From: Ruminococcus sp. UNK.MGS-30
GTDB taxonomy: Bacteria; Bacillota; Clostridia; Oscillospirales; Ruminococcaceae
Direction: 5' to 3'
Length of the DNA stretch: 64,000 bases
Assembly: GCA_000980705.1 (NCBI GenBank)
Contig: LBCK01000004.1
Location: 239,019 to 303,018, forward strand
The notes under the pieces were generated by a model. That model was not told the DNA's origin, made no database searches, and was given only the letters and a program-made list of their open reading frames with translations. A program made the translations under genes and the position numbers. How positions within the stretch are numbered: the first letter of the stretch is position 1; every line of letters begins with the position of its first letter. This document shows, one piece after another, positions 52,928-61,349 of this stretch.

Positions 52928-52959
52928 GCAAATTTCGATAATCCTCTGAACCATAAATG

Positions 52960-52995
52960 CAGAAAACCCCGGGCAGTAATGTCCGGGGTTTTCTG
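52960..52995 (+). terminator. rho-independent terminator of the dockerin gene
   Basis: The stem CAGAAAACCCCGG / CCGGGGTTTTCTG with a 10-nt loop. Confidence 0.85.
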
Positions 52996-53080
52996 TGGTT
53001 GATATGCTTTTTCACTGTTTGAAACTATGGGTGCAAGGAATCGTGTGCAATTCTGAAAGGCATCCCTTGACACCGGCAAA

Positions 53081-53127
53081 AAAATCCCCTGCACTGCTCT
53101 TTTTACAGAGCGGTGCAGGGGATTTTC
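53081..53127 (-). terminator. rho-independent terminator of the FMN-binding/polyferredoxin operon
   Basis: The stem AAAATCCCCTGCAC...GTGCAGGGGATTTT has a T-tract on the minus strand, 21 bp behind the stop at 53148. Confidence 0.85.
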
Positions 53128-53147
53128 TTATAATATGTTTCGTTCTT

Positions 53148-54002
53148 TTAGATTCCTGCCAGGATCAATACCGCAGCCAGGACAACTGCACGCAGCAGGG
53201 TGAACCAGATCTCGTTGCCACGGAAGTTCCGGATGCTGCTCTTCGCATTTTTCTTCGGACAGATCTCCAGGCACTTCTGACACTGGAAACAGTCGCCGCT
53301 TACATTCCAGCTGCCGTCCTCCGGCAGGGACAGATCCGACGGGCATACCTTTTCACAGGCAGTACAGCCTTTGGCGCATTTTTCCCTTTTGCGCCGCACC
53401 GAGAAAAACGGCAGAATGGGCAGCAGGGAGAAAACAGCACCCATAGGACACAGGAAACGGCAAAAGAAACGCTCACAGAATACCATTCCCACCAGGATCA
53501 GCACCAGCAGAATGCAGCCCAGCCAATATGCGCCCACTTTGAAGTTTCCGGAGCGCAGCATGGAGAACACATCCCAGGGACTCCAGCCCGTAAGATCTCC
53601 GTAAACGCCCAGAAAGCACAGCAGAACCACTGCAAGCAGGACTGCGTATTTCACATAGGAAAGCGGCTTTTTCCAGCTCTTTTTCAGCAGGAGCGGTTTC
53701 TTTTTGCACTTTTTACAGAGGAACAGATACAAGCTATGCACCGCATCCCCCAGCGTTCCGAACGCACAGGCATAACCGCAGAAAAAACGTCCAAACACAA
53801 TCGTATAGGCACACAGCGCCAGCAGCACTGTCAGAAACGAACTCCATGCAATGGGATTTCCTGCGCCGATCTGCGTCAGAACCGACTTGATGCCGGAAAA
53901 AGCAGTAGTAAATGCCGAGGGCAGAAACAGGAAGAAAACCAGCTGTATGGCTGCCCGCAGGTAGGCATGGATTTTTTTGGGGGTAAAGTATTTTTTATTC
54001 AT
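53148..54002 (-). CDS. membrane polyferredoxin (NapH/NosR/RnfH-like 4Fe-4S protein)
   Basis: A 284-residue integral membrane iron-sulfur protein. TM helices near 20-35, 50-72, 110-130 and 155-180, with FCGYACAFGTLGD and FCRFLCPMGAVFS after helices (the CxxxCx[FP]xG motifs of the NapH family), are followed by two 4Fe-4S clusters: CAKGCTACEKVCPS and CFQCQKCLEICPKKN. A last TM sits at the C-terminus. Such proteins pass electrons across or along the membrane to FMN-binding partners. ATG 54002 overlaps the small FMN-binding gene by 8 bp. Confidence 0.92.
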   Translation of the reverse strand: MNKKYFTPKKIHAYLRAAIQLVFFLFLPSAFTTAFSGIKSVLTQIGAGNPIAWSSFLTVLLALCAYTIVFGRFFCGYACAFGTLGDAVHSLYLFLCKKCKKKPLLLKKSWKKPLSYVKYAVLLAVVLLCFLGVYGDLTGWSPWDVFSMLRSGNFKVGAYWLGCILLVLILVGMVFCERFFCRFLCPMGAVFSLLPILPFFSVRRKREKCAKGCTACEKVCPSDLSLPEDGSWNVSGDCFQCQKCLEICPKKNAKSSIRNFRGNEIWFTLLRAVVLAAVLILAGI

Positions 54003-54435
54003 GCTGCGCCGCCTTTCCCAAAGCATCCTCGACTGCGCCGAGAATGCCGTTTGAACTAAAGGTTGCGCCGCTGACTACGTCTACATCGGTAGACTGCATC
54101 TCCAGGATCTCATCAATGACACCCTGTGCAGCCTCAAAGTATGCCGCATCTTCCTTTTCGGCGGAAACCACTGTACAGTCCGTGATCTGACCGTCTGCAA
54201 TGGTAACTTCCATCTTTACCGGGCCGCCGAAACCTTTCGCCTCTCCGGTGTAAACACCGTCTGCATAGGGCGACTCCGTTTCTGTCTCGCTCTCCTGCAT
54301 CGCCGCCTGCTGTTCCGCAAGCTGCTTTTTGGCGGCCGCCTCGTCTGCTTTGCGGTCACTGACAACGGCATGATAAGCAGATACCAGCGAGATCACCAGC
54401 ACCACGTTAAGTGCCTTTACTGCAAATGTATGCAC
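53995..54435 (-). CDS. membrane-anchored FMN-binding domain protein
   Basis: A 146-residue protein with an N-terminal TM anchor (about 5-25), a charged spacer, and one FMN_bind domain (about 57-143). The flavin-accepting motif is DVVSGATFSS with Thr125. It probably relays electrons between the polyferredoxin and the four-domain protein. It starts at a GTG (54435), about 10 nt behind AAAGGAGC, 6 bp after the four-domain gene. Confidence 0.9.
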   Translation of the reverse strand: MHTFAVKALNVVLVISLVSAYHAVVSDRKADEAAAKKQLAEQQAAMQESETETESPYADGVYTGEAKGFGGPVKMEVTIADGQITDCTVVSAEKEDAAYFEAAQGVIDEILEMQSTDVDVVSGATFSSNGILGAVEDALGKAAQHE

Positions 54436-54441
54436 CGCCGA

Positions 54442-56130
54442 TCACGCTCCTTTCCGTGCCTGTGCCAGTGCATCATCCACGGCACGGACAATTGCGTCTG
54501 ACGAACAGGTTGCACCGGAGACAGCATCAATGCCGTCTGTATGCTGCTTTTCCAGAATCTGTGCAATGGTACCTGTGATTTTGCCGGTACCTTTTGCCGC
54601 ACGGGAAATATAGCGGTCGTTCAGCTTATCGTAGGAATCCCCTGCACCGCTGGCATCTGAAATGCTGACGATCTGGTCGTTCTCGATCTTCACCTTGACG
54701 GACAGCACATATTCTACAAAGTCCTCGTCCTCATCCGGGTAACAATCCGCTGTTCCCACATAAGTGCCGTCGTCGTAAATCTTCTCGACCGGCTCTGTTG
54801 TTGTCTCCGTGCTGGTCGTGCCGGTGACGGGTGCAGCTGTGGTATTTTCCGGCGGTGCAATGGTAGTGACAGTTGTTGTAGTAGTCACCGCAGGCTGTGC
54901 CGCATTTTTGGCAGCATCCAACGCCTCGTTGATTGCCTCCAGAATGCCCTCTGAGCTGAATGTCGCACCGGATACTACATCCACATCGGTGGACTGCCGC
55001 TGGATCACCAGGGAAATCAGTGTTTCCGCACGTTTGAAGAAGGATTCGTCATCCTCGTTGGATACCACATGAATCTTTTCGATCGTGCCGTCTTTCAGCG
55101 TAAGTTCAATTTTGGTGATGCCGCCGTAGCCCTCGCCGCTGCCGGTGTATACCCCGTCCGGATACGGAAATGCGCCTTTTTTCCCCGGTTTTGCCGGAGC
55201 AGTGGTCTGTTCCGGTTTCTTTTCGGTTACAGCAGCCGGCGTAGTCTCTGCGCTGCCTGTTGCCGCATTTGCCAGCGCATTCCGCACCGCCTCGATCAAT
55301 CCGGCAGAACTAAAGGTTGCACCGGAAACTGCATCCACATTGGTGCTTTGCGCCGCAATGATGTTTTGCAGCAGCGCTGAGGCATTTTGCAGATAAGGGC
55401 TGTCATCCTTGGAAGAGAGAATCTGGATATCTGTGATCCTGCCGCCCGATACAGTGACCTGCACAGTCATCTCGCCGCCAAATCCGGTTCCTGTTCCGGT
55501 GTAAACGCCGTCCCGGTATGCCGCAGGCTCTTCCACGGTCTCTACAGTCGGCGGCTCTTCATTGCTCTGGCTTTTTGCCGCCGCCAGTGTAGGCAAAGCG
55601 CTGTCAGATGCGCTGCTGCCGCCGGCCTTTTGCAGTGCATCCCGTACTGCCGAGATCAGTCCCACGGAGCTGTAGGTTGCGCCGGAAACGGTATCGACAT
55701 TGGTGCTTTGCAGTGCAACGATCTGTTTCAGCAGCGCCGAGGCGTTTTGCAGATAGGGCGAATCGTCTGTGGCACTGAGGATTGTAATGTCCTTGATCTT
55801 GCCGTCCTCGATCACAACCTGCACTGTGATAGGACCGGAAAAGCCTGTTCCTGTTCCGGTATATGTTCCGTCTTTATAAGTGCCGGACTCCGACAGTTTC
55901 TCTACCGCCGGCGCAGGCGCTTTTGTGGTAACAGCGGCAGTTTTCCGCTCCCTGCGCTTTTCCGTTGTACTGGTTTCCGTTGATTTCTCTGCGCTCTCGC
56001 CTACTGCATCCAGCGACAGAACCGGTGCTGTGTAATCACCCAGCGAAACAGCGATACATACCGCCAGGACTGCCGTAGGCAAAAAGCCCAGCGCCGGAAG
56101 ATATTTCTTGGGATTTCCCCGAAATTTCAT
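54442..56130 (-). CDS. membrane-anchored protein with four FMN-binding domains
   Basis: A 562-residue extracytoplasmic flavoprotein. One TM or signal anchor (about 12-30) is followed by a Ser/Thr-rich stalk and four FMN_bind repeats at about 85-168, 205-288, 322-406 and 451-558, each with the ApbE motif D-x-V-SGAT-x-SS (acceptor Thr152, Thr272, Thr390, Thr541), joined by Thr/Pro/Ala-rich linkers. Up to four covalent FMNs in a row would form a flavin wire from membrane to surface. The fourth repeat has an Asp/Glu-rich insert. It heads the operon with the small FMN protein and the polyferredoxin. AGGAGG lies 10 nt before the ATG. Confidence 0.93.
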   Translation of the reverse strand: MKFRGNPKKYLPALGFLPTAVLAVCIAVSLGDYTAPVLSLDAVGESAEKSTETSTTEKRRERKTAAVTTKAPAPAVEKLSESGTYKDGTYTGTGTGFSGPITVQVVIEDGKIKDITILSATDDSPYLQNASALLKQIVALQSTNVDTVSGATYSSVGLISAVRDALQKAGGSSASDSALPTLAAAKSQSNEEPPTVETVEEPAAYRDGVYTGTGTGFGGEMTVQVTVSGGRITDIQILSSKDDSPYLQNASALLQNIIAAQSTNVDAVSGATFSSAGLIEAVRNALANAATGSAETTPAAVTEKKPEQTTAPAKPGKKGAFPYPDGVYTGSGEGYGGITKIELTLKDGTIEKIHVVSNEDDESFFKRAETLISLVIQRQSTDVDVVSGATFSSEGILEAINEALDAAKNAAQPAVTTTTTVTTIAPPENTTAAPVTGTTSTETTTEPVEKIYDDGTYVGTADCYPDEDEDFVEYVLSVKVKIENDQIVSISDASGAGDSYDKLNDRYISRAAKGTGKITGTIAQILEKQHTDGIDAVSGATCSSDAIVRAVDDALAQARKGA

Positions 56131-56153
56131 GAAATTTCAACCTCCTGTGAATA

Positions 56154-56183
56154 GTTAGTTTTCTCTAATTAGTCTAACATAAC
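56154..56183. promoter_or_regulatory. RTTAG-N6-CTAAY operators (copy D) over the FMN-binding operon promoter
   Basis: GTTAG-TTTTCT-CTAAT (56154-56169) and, 14 bp on, the weaker ATTAG-TCTAAC-ATAAC (56168-56183). On the minus strand TTGATT, 17 bp, TAGACT forms the promoter; its -10 lies inside the second copy. Confidence 0.65.
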
Positions 56184-56254
56184 CAGGAGAAAAAATCAAG
56201 AAAAAATCTGTGTACAATCTTTCGAACATTCCGTTAACCCCGAAAAAATGGCAT

Positions 56255-56292
56255 AAAAAAACGGTTTGTGATACACATTCACAAACCGTTTT
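56255..56292 (-). terminator. rho-independent terminator of the DUF6110-ATPase operon
   Basis: The stem AAAACGGTTTGTG / CACAAACCGTTTT with a 9-nt loop and a T-tract on the minus strand, 19 bp behind the ATPase stop. Confidence 0.85.
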
Positions 56293-56310
56293 GCACAAAG
56301 GATACGACGT

Positions 56311-58428
56311 TTATGCCGTTTCCTCTTCTGTTTCATTTTCCTTGTTGTCCGAAGGCTTTTTCAGAACAGGCGTCATGCTTTTTGCACAAATTGCCATAGT
56401 AGAGGCATTGTGCAGGAATGCTGACGTTGTCGGAGCAATCACGCCAAACAAGCCCAGCAGCAGCAGGGACGAGTTAAAGGCGATGATAAACCGATAGTTC
56501 CGGTGAATCCGTGCCATCAGCTTTTCGCTCAGTGTACGGAGCGTTGCCAGTTCTGTCAGATCTGTGCCACGGAGCGTGATATCTGCTGCCTCTCTCGCAA
56601 TATCCGAGGCATCGCTCATGGCTACGGAAACATTTGCCGCCGCCAGTGCAGGAGCATCGTTGATGCCGTCGCCCACCATGATAACACGGTGACCGTCTGC
56701 TTTCAGCTGTTCGACATAGCGGTGCTTGTCCTCCGGGAGAACCTGTGCAAAGCACTGGGTGATGCCCAGTTTCTCTGCGGTCACCTCTGCCGCCTTCTGG
56801 CTGTCGCCGGTCAGCATGACAATATTGGAAATCCCAGCCCGTTTCAGCAGCTGGATTGCCTGCTTTGCCTCTTTTCTCGGCGGGTCTGAAATACACAGCA
56901 CGCCGGAAAGTTCGCCGCCGATCGCCAGATATACCACAGAGCAGCCGCCGGATTTTTCTTCAATTTCCGCCTGCTGTTCCGGTGTGATGGCAACGTGTTC
57001 ATCTTCTGAAACGAAGTGATGGCTGCCGATCACAGCACGCTTTCCGTGGAGTGTGGTCGCAATGCCATGCGCCACAATATACTGCACCTCTGCGTGTTCC
57101 TCCTGGTGATTGAGGTTTCGATCTGCCGCACCCTTTACAATGGCACGAGCCACGCTGTGCGGGAAATGCTCCTCAATGCAGGCAGCGATCTTCAAGATCT
57201 CATCCTCCGAATAGTGACTGAACGAGATCACACGCTCCAGCACCGGTTCTGCATTGGTGAGCGTACCGGTCTTGTCAAAGACAATGCTGTCTGCCTCGGC
57301 AAATGCCTCCAGATATTTTCCGCCCTTGACGGTGATATCATGGTCTGCCGCCTCACGAATCGCAGAAATCACGGAAATCGGCGTAGACAGCTTGATAGCA
57401 CAGGAATAATCCACCATCAAAATAGAGATAGCCTTTGTGATATTGCGGGTCAGCAGCAGTGTCAGACCAAAGCCCAGGAAACTAAACGGCACAATACGAT
57501 CTGCCAGGTTTTCTGCACGGCTCTGGACACCTGCCTTGAGGTTTTCCGAATTGTCGATCAGCTGGATGATCTTTTGAATCTTGGTGTTTCCGCTGAGCGC
57601 ACGAACCTGCACTGCAATCGTACCCTCATCCACAACCGTGCCGGCGAAAACAGTAGAACCCTCTGCCTTACGGACACTGAGCGGTTCGCCTGTCATAGAC
57701 GCCTCGTTGATATTCGCCTCGCCGGAGACAACGGTGCCGTCTACCGGAATTACGCTGCCGGTGCGGACACGAATCACATCGCCGACCTGGAGATCTGCCA
57801 TAGGAATCAGCACATCGGTGTCATCCTGTACCAGCCATACCTTATCGGTCTTGATCGCCAAGCTATCCGTTAACGCTGCCTTTGTCTTTGCTCTGGTGTA
57901 ATCCTCCAACAGCGAAGAGATCGACAGCATGAACATGATGGTTCCGGCAGTCTTGAAGTTCCGCTGCAGCAGGCAGGCGCTGACAGATGCACCGTCCAGC
58001 ACATCCACATTCAGCTGTCCATTCAGCAGTGTCTTGACGGCACGCCACGCATAGCGCAGTCCCTTCCAGAGAATAACCGCATTGGCAATGGGGGCAGGCA
58101 AGATTGCATTTTGGATGTAGCGCTTTGCGACCAGCTTGACCAGATCGGTTTTGAAGTCCGAGTCGATTCGCTCCGAACTTTCCTCCGGTCCAAGCGGAAT
58201 GAGCATTCTGGTATCCAGTGCAGAAACTGCACGGATCACCTTATTTCTTGCGCCTTCTTCATAATAGACCAGAATACCGCCGTTTTCGGCATGAGCCTCT
58301 GCTTTCCTGACTGCCGGATGTTCCAGCATCTGTTTCTGCACAGCGGTTTCCAGTTCCTTATCGAAGGCATATGCGCCGCAGCGAAAGCGGATTCGCCCCG
58401 GCTTATCGTAGACGATCTGAAATTTCAT
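56311..58428 (-). CDS. P1B-type ATPase with SCA membrane motif, ferrosome FezB-like
   Basis: A 705-residue heavy-metal-type P-ATPase. The N-terminal 70 residues look like an HMA-fold domain without the CxxC pair. The actuator motif reads TGEP (247-250), the membrane motif is DYSCA (340-344) in place of CPC or SPC, the phosphorylation site DKTGT begins at Asp385, and GDGINDAPAL is intact. From memory, the SCA form marks the P1B-6 group, to which the ferrosome ATPase FezB belongs; iron transport is therefore inferred. The start overlaps the DUF6110 stop (TAATG). Confidence 0.87.
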   Translation of the reverse strand: MKFQIVYDKPGRIRFRCGAYAFDKELETAVQKQMLEHPAVRKAEAHAENGGILVYYEEGARNKVIRAVSALDTRMLIPLGPEESSERIDSDFKTDLVKLVAKRYIQNAILPAPIANAVILWKGLRYAWRAVKTLLNGQLNVDVLDGASVSACLLQRNFKTAGTIMFMLSISSLLEDYTRAKTKAALTDSLAIKTDKVWLVQDDTDVLIPMADLQVGDVIRVRTGSVIPVDGTVVSGEANINEASMTGEPLSVRKAEGSTVFAGTVVDEGTIAVQVRALSGNTKIQKIIQLIDNSENLKAGVQSRAENLADRIVPFSFLGFGLTLLLTRNITKAISILMVDYSCAIKLSTPISVISAIREAADHDITVKGGKYLEAFAEADSIVFDKTGTLTNAEPVLERVISFSHYSEDEILKIAACIEEHFPHSVARAIVKGAADRNLNHQEEHAEVQYIVAHGIATTLHGKRAVIGSHHFVSEDEHVAITPEQQAEIEEKSGGCSVVYLAIGGELSGVLCISDPPRKEAKQAIQLLKRAGISNIVMLTGDSQKAAEVTAEKLGITQCFAQVLPEDKHRYVEQLKADGHRVIMVGDGINDAPALAAANVSVAMSDASDIAREAADITLRGTDLTELATLRTLSEKLMARIHRNYRFIIAFNSSLLLLGLFGVIAPTTSAFLHNASTMAICAKSMTPVLKKPSDNKENETEEETA

Positions 58429-58682
58429 TACGCATCCACTTCTTCGTCAACTTCGTTGTCGATGCCTGCCTTTTCCTTTGCATCGCAGCAGATATCCTGT
58501 GCCTCGTCCTTCATATTCTGGAATGTAGCCTTTGCATCGTTCTGCAGCTTCATGCCCTTTGCCAGACCAGATACAGCCAGTTCGCGGGTCTTCTTTGCAG
58601 TTATGATCTTCTTGCCGATTACCATCGCAGCAGCACCGCCGACAGCATACCACAGTTTCTCATTCTTAAAGCATTTCAACAT
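58428..58682 (-). CDS. DUF6110-type small protein (FezA-like)
   Basis: An 84-residue protein: a hydrophobic N-terminal segment (about 10-26; LWYAVGGAAAMVIGKKI), then KKTRELAVSGLAKGMKLQNDAKATFQNMKDEAQDICCDAKEKAG and an acidic end. This is the pattern of DUF6110 proteins found beside HMA-type P-ATPases; I associate it with FezA of ferrosome loci, without a database check. It is translationally coupled to the ATPase. The ATG follows AAAGGAG. Confidence 0.78.
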   Translation of the reverse strand: MLKCFKNEKLWYAVGGAAAMVIGKKIITAKKTRELAVSGLAKGMKLQNDAKATFQNMKDEAQDICCDAKEKAGIDNEVDEEVDA

Positions 58683-58788
58683 AGTAAAGACTCCTTTTTC
58701 ATTTTAATATTTGCCGCTGCAAGCCATTGGAGCTTGCCGGCTTTTCGCATCTGAAACAGCAGTTTTGTGCTTTTCAGACTATAAACCT

Positions 58789-58817
58789 AGTATACACCCA
58801 GAATTAACAATTGTCAA
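58789..58817 (-). promoter_or_regulatory. promoter of the DUF6110-ATPase operon
   Basis: On the minus strand TTGACA (58812-58817), 17 bp, TATACT (58789-58794). Confidence 0.8.
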
Positions 58818-59022
58818 CGGGTTTGCAGGAAACATTTTGTAAGAAAAACCAACTGCTTTTTTGTGACGTCTGTGTATAATATATGAACATTGGATAGTTC
58901 AGGCGAACTAACTGTTTTGAATTTATAGACAACTAACCGCAACATCAACAACAAGTTTCTTCTGTTTCAGTCGCATTTTGAGAATTTGCAATAAGAATTG
59001 CGTGACATACACAGCCACCGGC

Positions 59023-59051
59023 TTGACAAACAGCAGATTTTATATTACAAT
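59023..59051 (+). promoter_or_regulatory. promoter of csoR
   Basis: TTGACA (59023-59028), 17 bp, TACAAT (59046-59051). Confidence 0.75.
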
Positions 59052-59095
59052 AAAAGCAATCGAAATCACAGCACAGCAGCAGGAGGTAATATGGC

Positions 59096-59371
59096 ATGAA
59101 ACAATGTATGGACGCTGACAATCTGCACCGCAGACTGAAAAAAATTATCGGACAAGTACAGGCAATTGACCGCATGATCGACGAGGATGTCCCCTGCGAA
59201 GATATTTTGTCGCAGATCAATGCCGCAAAATCCGCCCTGCACGGCTGCGGAAAGGTTGTTCTGGAGGGACACATCAAGCACTGTGTCCGGGACGGCATCG
59301 AACACGGCGATGCAGACAAAACCATTGAAAACTTCACCAAAGCGGTAGAGCGTTTCTCGAACATGGGCTAA
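59096..59371 (+). CDS. csoR: CsoR-family metal-sensing transcriptional repressor
   Basis: A 91-residue all-helical repressor of the CsoR/RcnR (DUF156) family. The Cu(I)-site residues are present: Cys34 (VPCEDIL), His59 and Cys63 (EGHIKHCV), the x-C-H-C fingerprint of CsoR, with an extra Cys51. HRRLKKIIGQVQAIDRMI is the DNA-contact helix. It probably represses the CPC-type ATPase gene just downstream, whose promoter holds ATACCCC-type palindromes. AGGAGG lies 9 nt before the ATG. Confidence 0.9.
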   Translation: MKQCMDADNLHRRLKKIIGQVQAIDRMIDEDVPCEDILSQINAAKSALHGCGKVVLEGHIKHCVRDGIEHGDADKTIENFTKAVERFSNMG

Positions 59372-59406
59372 TCGCATTCTTTTTTTCAACATTTCAAAGC
59401 AATTCT

Positions 59407-59442
59407 AAAGCAGTCTGACGAAAATCAGACTGCTTTTTCTTT
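59407..59442 (+). terminator. rho-independent terminator of csoR
   Basis: The perfect 12-bp stem AAAGCAGTCTGA / TCAGACTGCTTT with a 6-nt loop and T-tract. Confidence 0.85.
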
Positions 59443-59447
59443 TGTGC

Positions 59448-59500
59448 TTGACAAACCCATACCCCCATAGCGTATACTATACATATACCCCATATGGTAT
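59448..59500 (+). promoter_or_regulatory. promoter and CsoR-type operators of the metal ATPase
   Basis: TTGACA (59448-59453), 19 bp, TATACT (59473-59478). ATAC-CCCCATAGC-GTAT (59459-59475) covers the spacer and ATACCCCATATGGTAT (59485-59500) the start region. Both resemble CsoR sites (ATACCC...GGGTAT). Confidence 0.6.
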
Positions 59501-59523
59501 AGAAAGAAGGCATCTGCGGCGAA

Positions 59524-61116
59524 GTGGCGTTTATCATGCAGCTGGGCGCACTGCTGGAAGATCTGACGTTGGCAAAAGCCCGTGCCGGCATTGAAAAGCT
59601 GGTGCATCTGACACCGCAGACAGCAAGACGCATCCAGAACGGCGGTGAGGAGATCATCCCGGCAGAGGAAGTGCAGACCGGCGACATTCTTCGGGTGCTG
59701 CCCGGCGAAACAATTCCGGTAGACGGCGTGATTCTCTCCGGTGAAACCGCTGTCAACCAGGCAGTCATGACCGGTGAATCCCTGCCGGTGGACAAAAAAC
59801 CGGGAGACGATGTGGCAAGCGGCACTGTCAATCAGTTCGGCGCATTCGATATGAAAGCCACTAAAGTCGGCGCAGACAGTTCCATCCAGCGAATGATTCG
59901 TCTGGTGCAGTCCGCAGATGCCGGAAAGGCAAAGATCGTGGGGCTGGCGGACCGCTGGGCAACGTGGATCGTCGTTACAGCGTTGACTGCATCCATTCTG
60001 ATCGGATTCATCACCAAGGATCTGATTCGTGCAGTTACCATTCTGGTTGTATTCTGTCCCTGCGCTCTGGTACTTGCCACACCGACTGCCATTATGGCTG
60101 CCATCGGCAACGCCACCAAGCACGGCTTTTTGGTGCGTGAGGGCGATGCGCTGGAACGTCTCGCCAAGGTGAATACCATTGCATTCGACAAAACGGGAAC
60201 GCTGACCTACGGCACGCCAAAGGTCATTCATGTGGAGTGCTGCGGCGAGTTGAGTGAACCGGAACTGTTCCAGATGGCAGCGACCGCAAAAATTTTCTCG
60301 GAACACCCTCTGGGAAAAGCGGTAACTGCAAGCTATCAGAAAAAATACGGGACGGCAATTCCAAAGCCGGACAAGTTCACCATGCAGATCGGCAAGGGCG
60401 TTCTGGTGGAACAAGGCGGGAAAACGGTGCTTGCCGGAAACGAAAAGCTGTTGACAGACCACAAGATCACTGTCCCGGACACTGCGGCAGATGCTGCCAA
60501 AAGTTATCTGGAACAGGGCTGCACGGTGATCTGGCTGGCTGACCAGTCTTGTCAGGGATTTCTGGTGCTGTCCGATACCATCCGCCCGGAAAGCCGTTCT
60601 ATGATTCACGCATTATCGGAACAGAACATTACGCCGGTTCTTTTGACCGGCGACAACGCCAACGCTGCACAGGCGATTGCCGGACAGCTGGGCATCACAC
60701 AGGTGCGTTCTGGCTGTCTGCCGGAGGATAAGCTGCAATTCATCCGCACTGCCCAGGAACAGCAGCAGCCGGTCTGCATGATCGGCGACGGCATCAACGA
60801 TGCCCCGGCGCTGAAAACGGCTCACGTCGGCATTGCAATGGGCGGTGTGGGAAGTGACATCGCCATCGATGCCGCAGATATTGCATTGGTTGACGATGAG
60901 GTCAAGGAACTGCCGCACCTGTTCCGTCTGTCAAAGCGGATGATGCGCACCATCAAGTGCAACCTCAGTTTTTCCATGGGACTGAACTTTCTCGCCATTA
61001 TTCTTGCGATCACAGGCGTTCTCGGTCCTGTCTCCGGCGCTCTGGTACATAACGCCGGTTCTGTTCTTGTCATTCTGAATTCCGCACTGCTTTTGAAATG
61101 GAGGAAAAAATCATGA
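59524..61116 (+). pseudogene. N-terminally truncated CPC-type metal P-ATPase (CopA/ZntA family)
   Basis: The 530-residue frame begins abruptly in GEVAFIMQLGALLEDLTLAKARAGIEKL, which in full-length P1B ATPases is the end of transmembrane helix M2. The HMA domains and the first three to four helices are missing: 24 bp upstream is an in-frame TAG, then the operator. The rest is intact: actuator TGES, CPC in FCPCALVLATP, DKTGTLTYG, HP motif SEHPLGKAV, GDGINDAPAL, two last helices. A GTG at 59524 or the ATG at 59536 could start it. Without M1/M2 it should not transport. An internal deletion joining promoter to mid-gene is likely. Confidence 0.75.
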
Positions 61117-61286
61117 TTTTTAACATAGTTGGAATACTCATCGGCGCACTGATTGCCGGAGGCGCAGGCTTTTATCTGGTAAAGGGTGAAAAAGATGCCG
61201 AATCGAAAAAGATCAATACTATCGGCTTAATTGCCGGACTCGCTATCCTGGCATTCGCCGTTGTTCGGACGGTATTCTTCTCTTAA
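61113..61286 (+). CDS. small two-helix membrane protein
   Basis: I do not recognise this 57-residue protein. Two hydrophobic segments (about 3-25 and 37-55) are separated by KGEKDAESKK. The ATG at 61113 overlaps the ATPase stop (ATGA), 8 nt after GGAGG, so it is coupled to the truncated ATPase and possibly belongs to copper or zinc homeostasis. Confidence 0.7.
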   Translation: MIFNIVGILIGALIAGGAGFYLVKGEKDAESKKINTIGLIAGLAILAFAVVRTVFFS

Positions 61287-61349
61287 AGCGTTCCGCAGCT
61301 GCGCATATCGGAATTCCCTTCTGCATATACTGTATATGAGGTGATTCTT

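Larger units (their letters stand above)
58683..59095. other. intergenic region between DUF6110 and csoR
   Basis: It contains two listed promoters and no convincing gene. A + strand TATAAT (58875-58880) lacks a clear -35. Two AACTAAC copies (58906-58912 and 58942-58948 approximately) and AGTTC-AGGC-GAACT recall the half-site of the RTTAG-N6-CTAAY operator, but no full copy is present. Confidence 0.5.

Noticed and set aside
50099..52954. Open frame of 951 codons on the minus strand opposite the dockerin gene
   Set aside because: It is an antisense shadow: the plus frame has a signal peptide, dockerin repeats and an AGGAGG site, while the minus translation is Cys/Val-rich with no domain and no ribosome site.
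58945..59364. Cys-rich frame opposite csoR, at first taken for a metal-binding peptide
   Set aside because: It is the reverse frame of csoR and has no ribosome site at any start.
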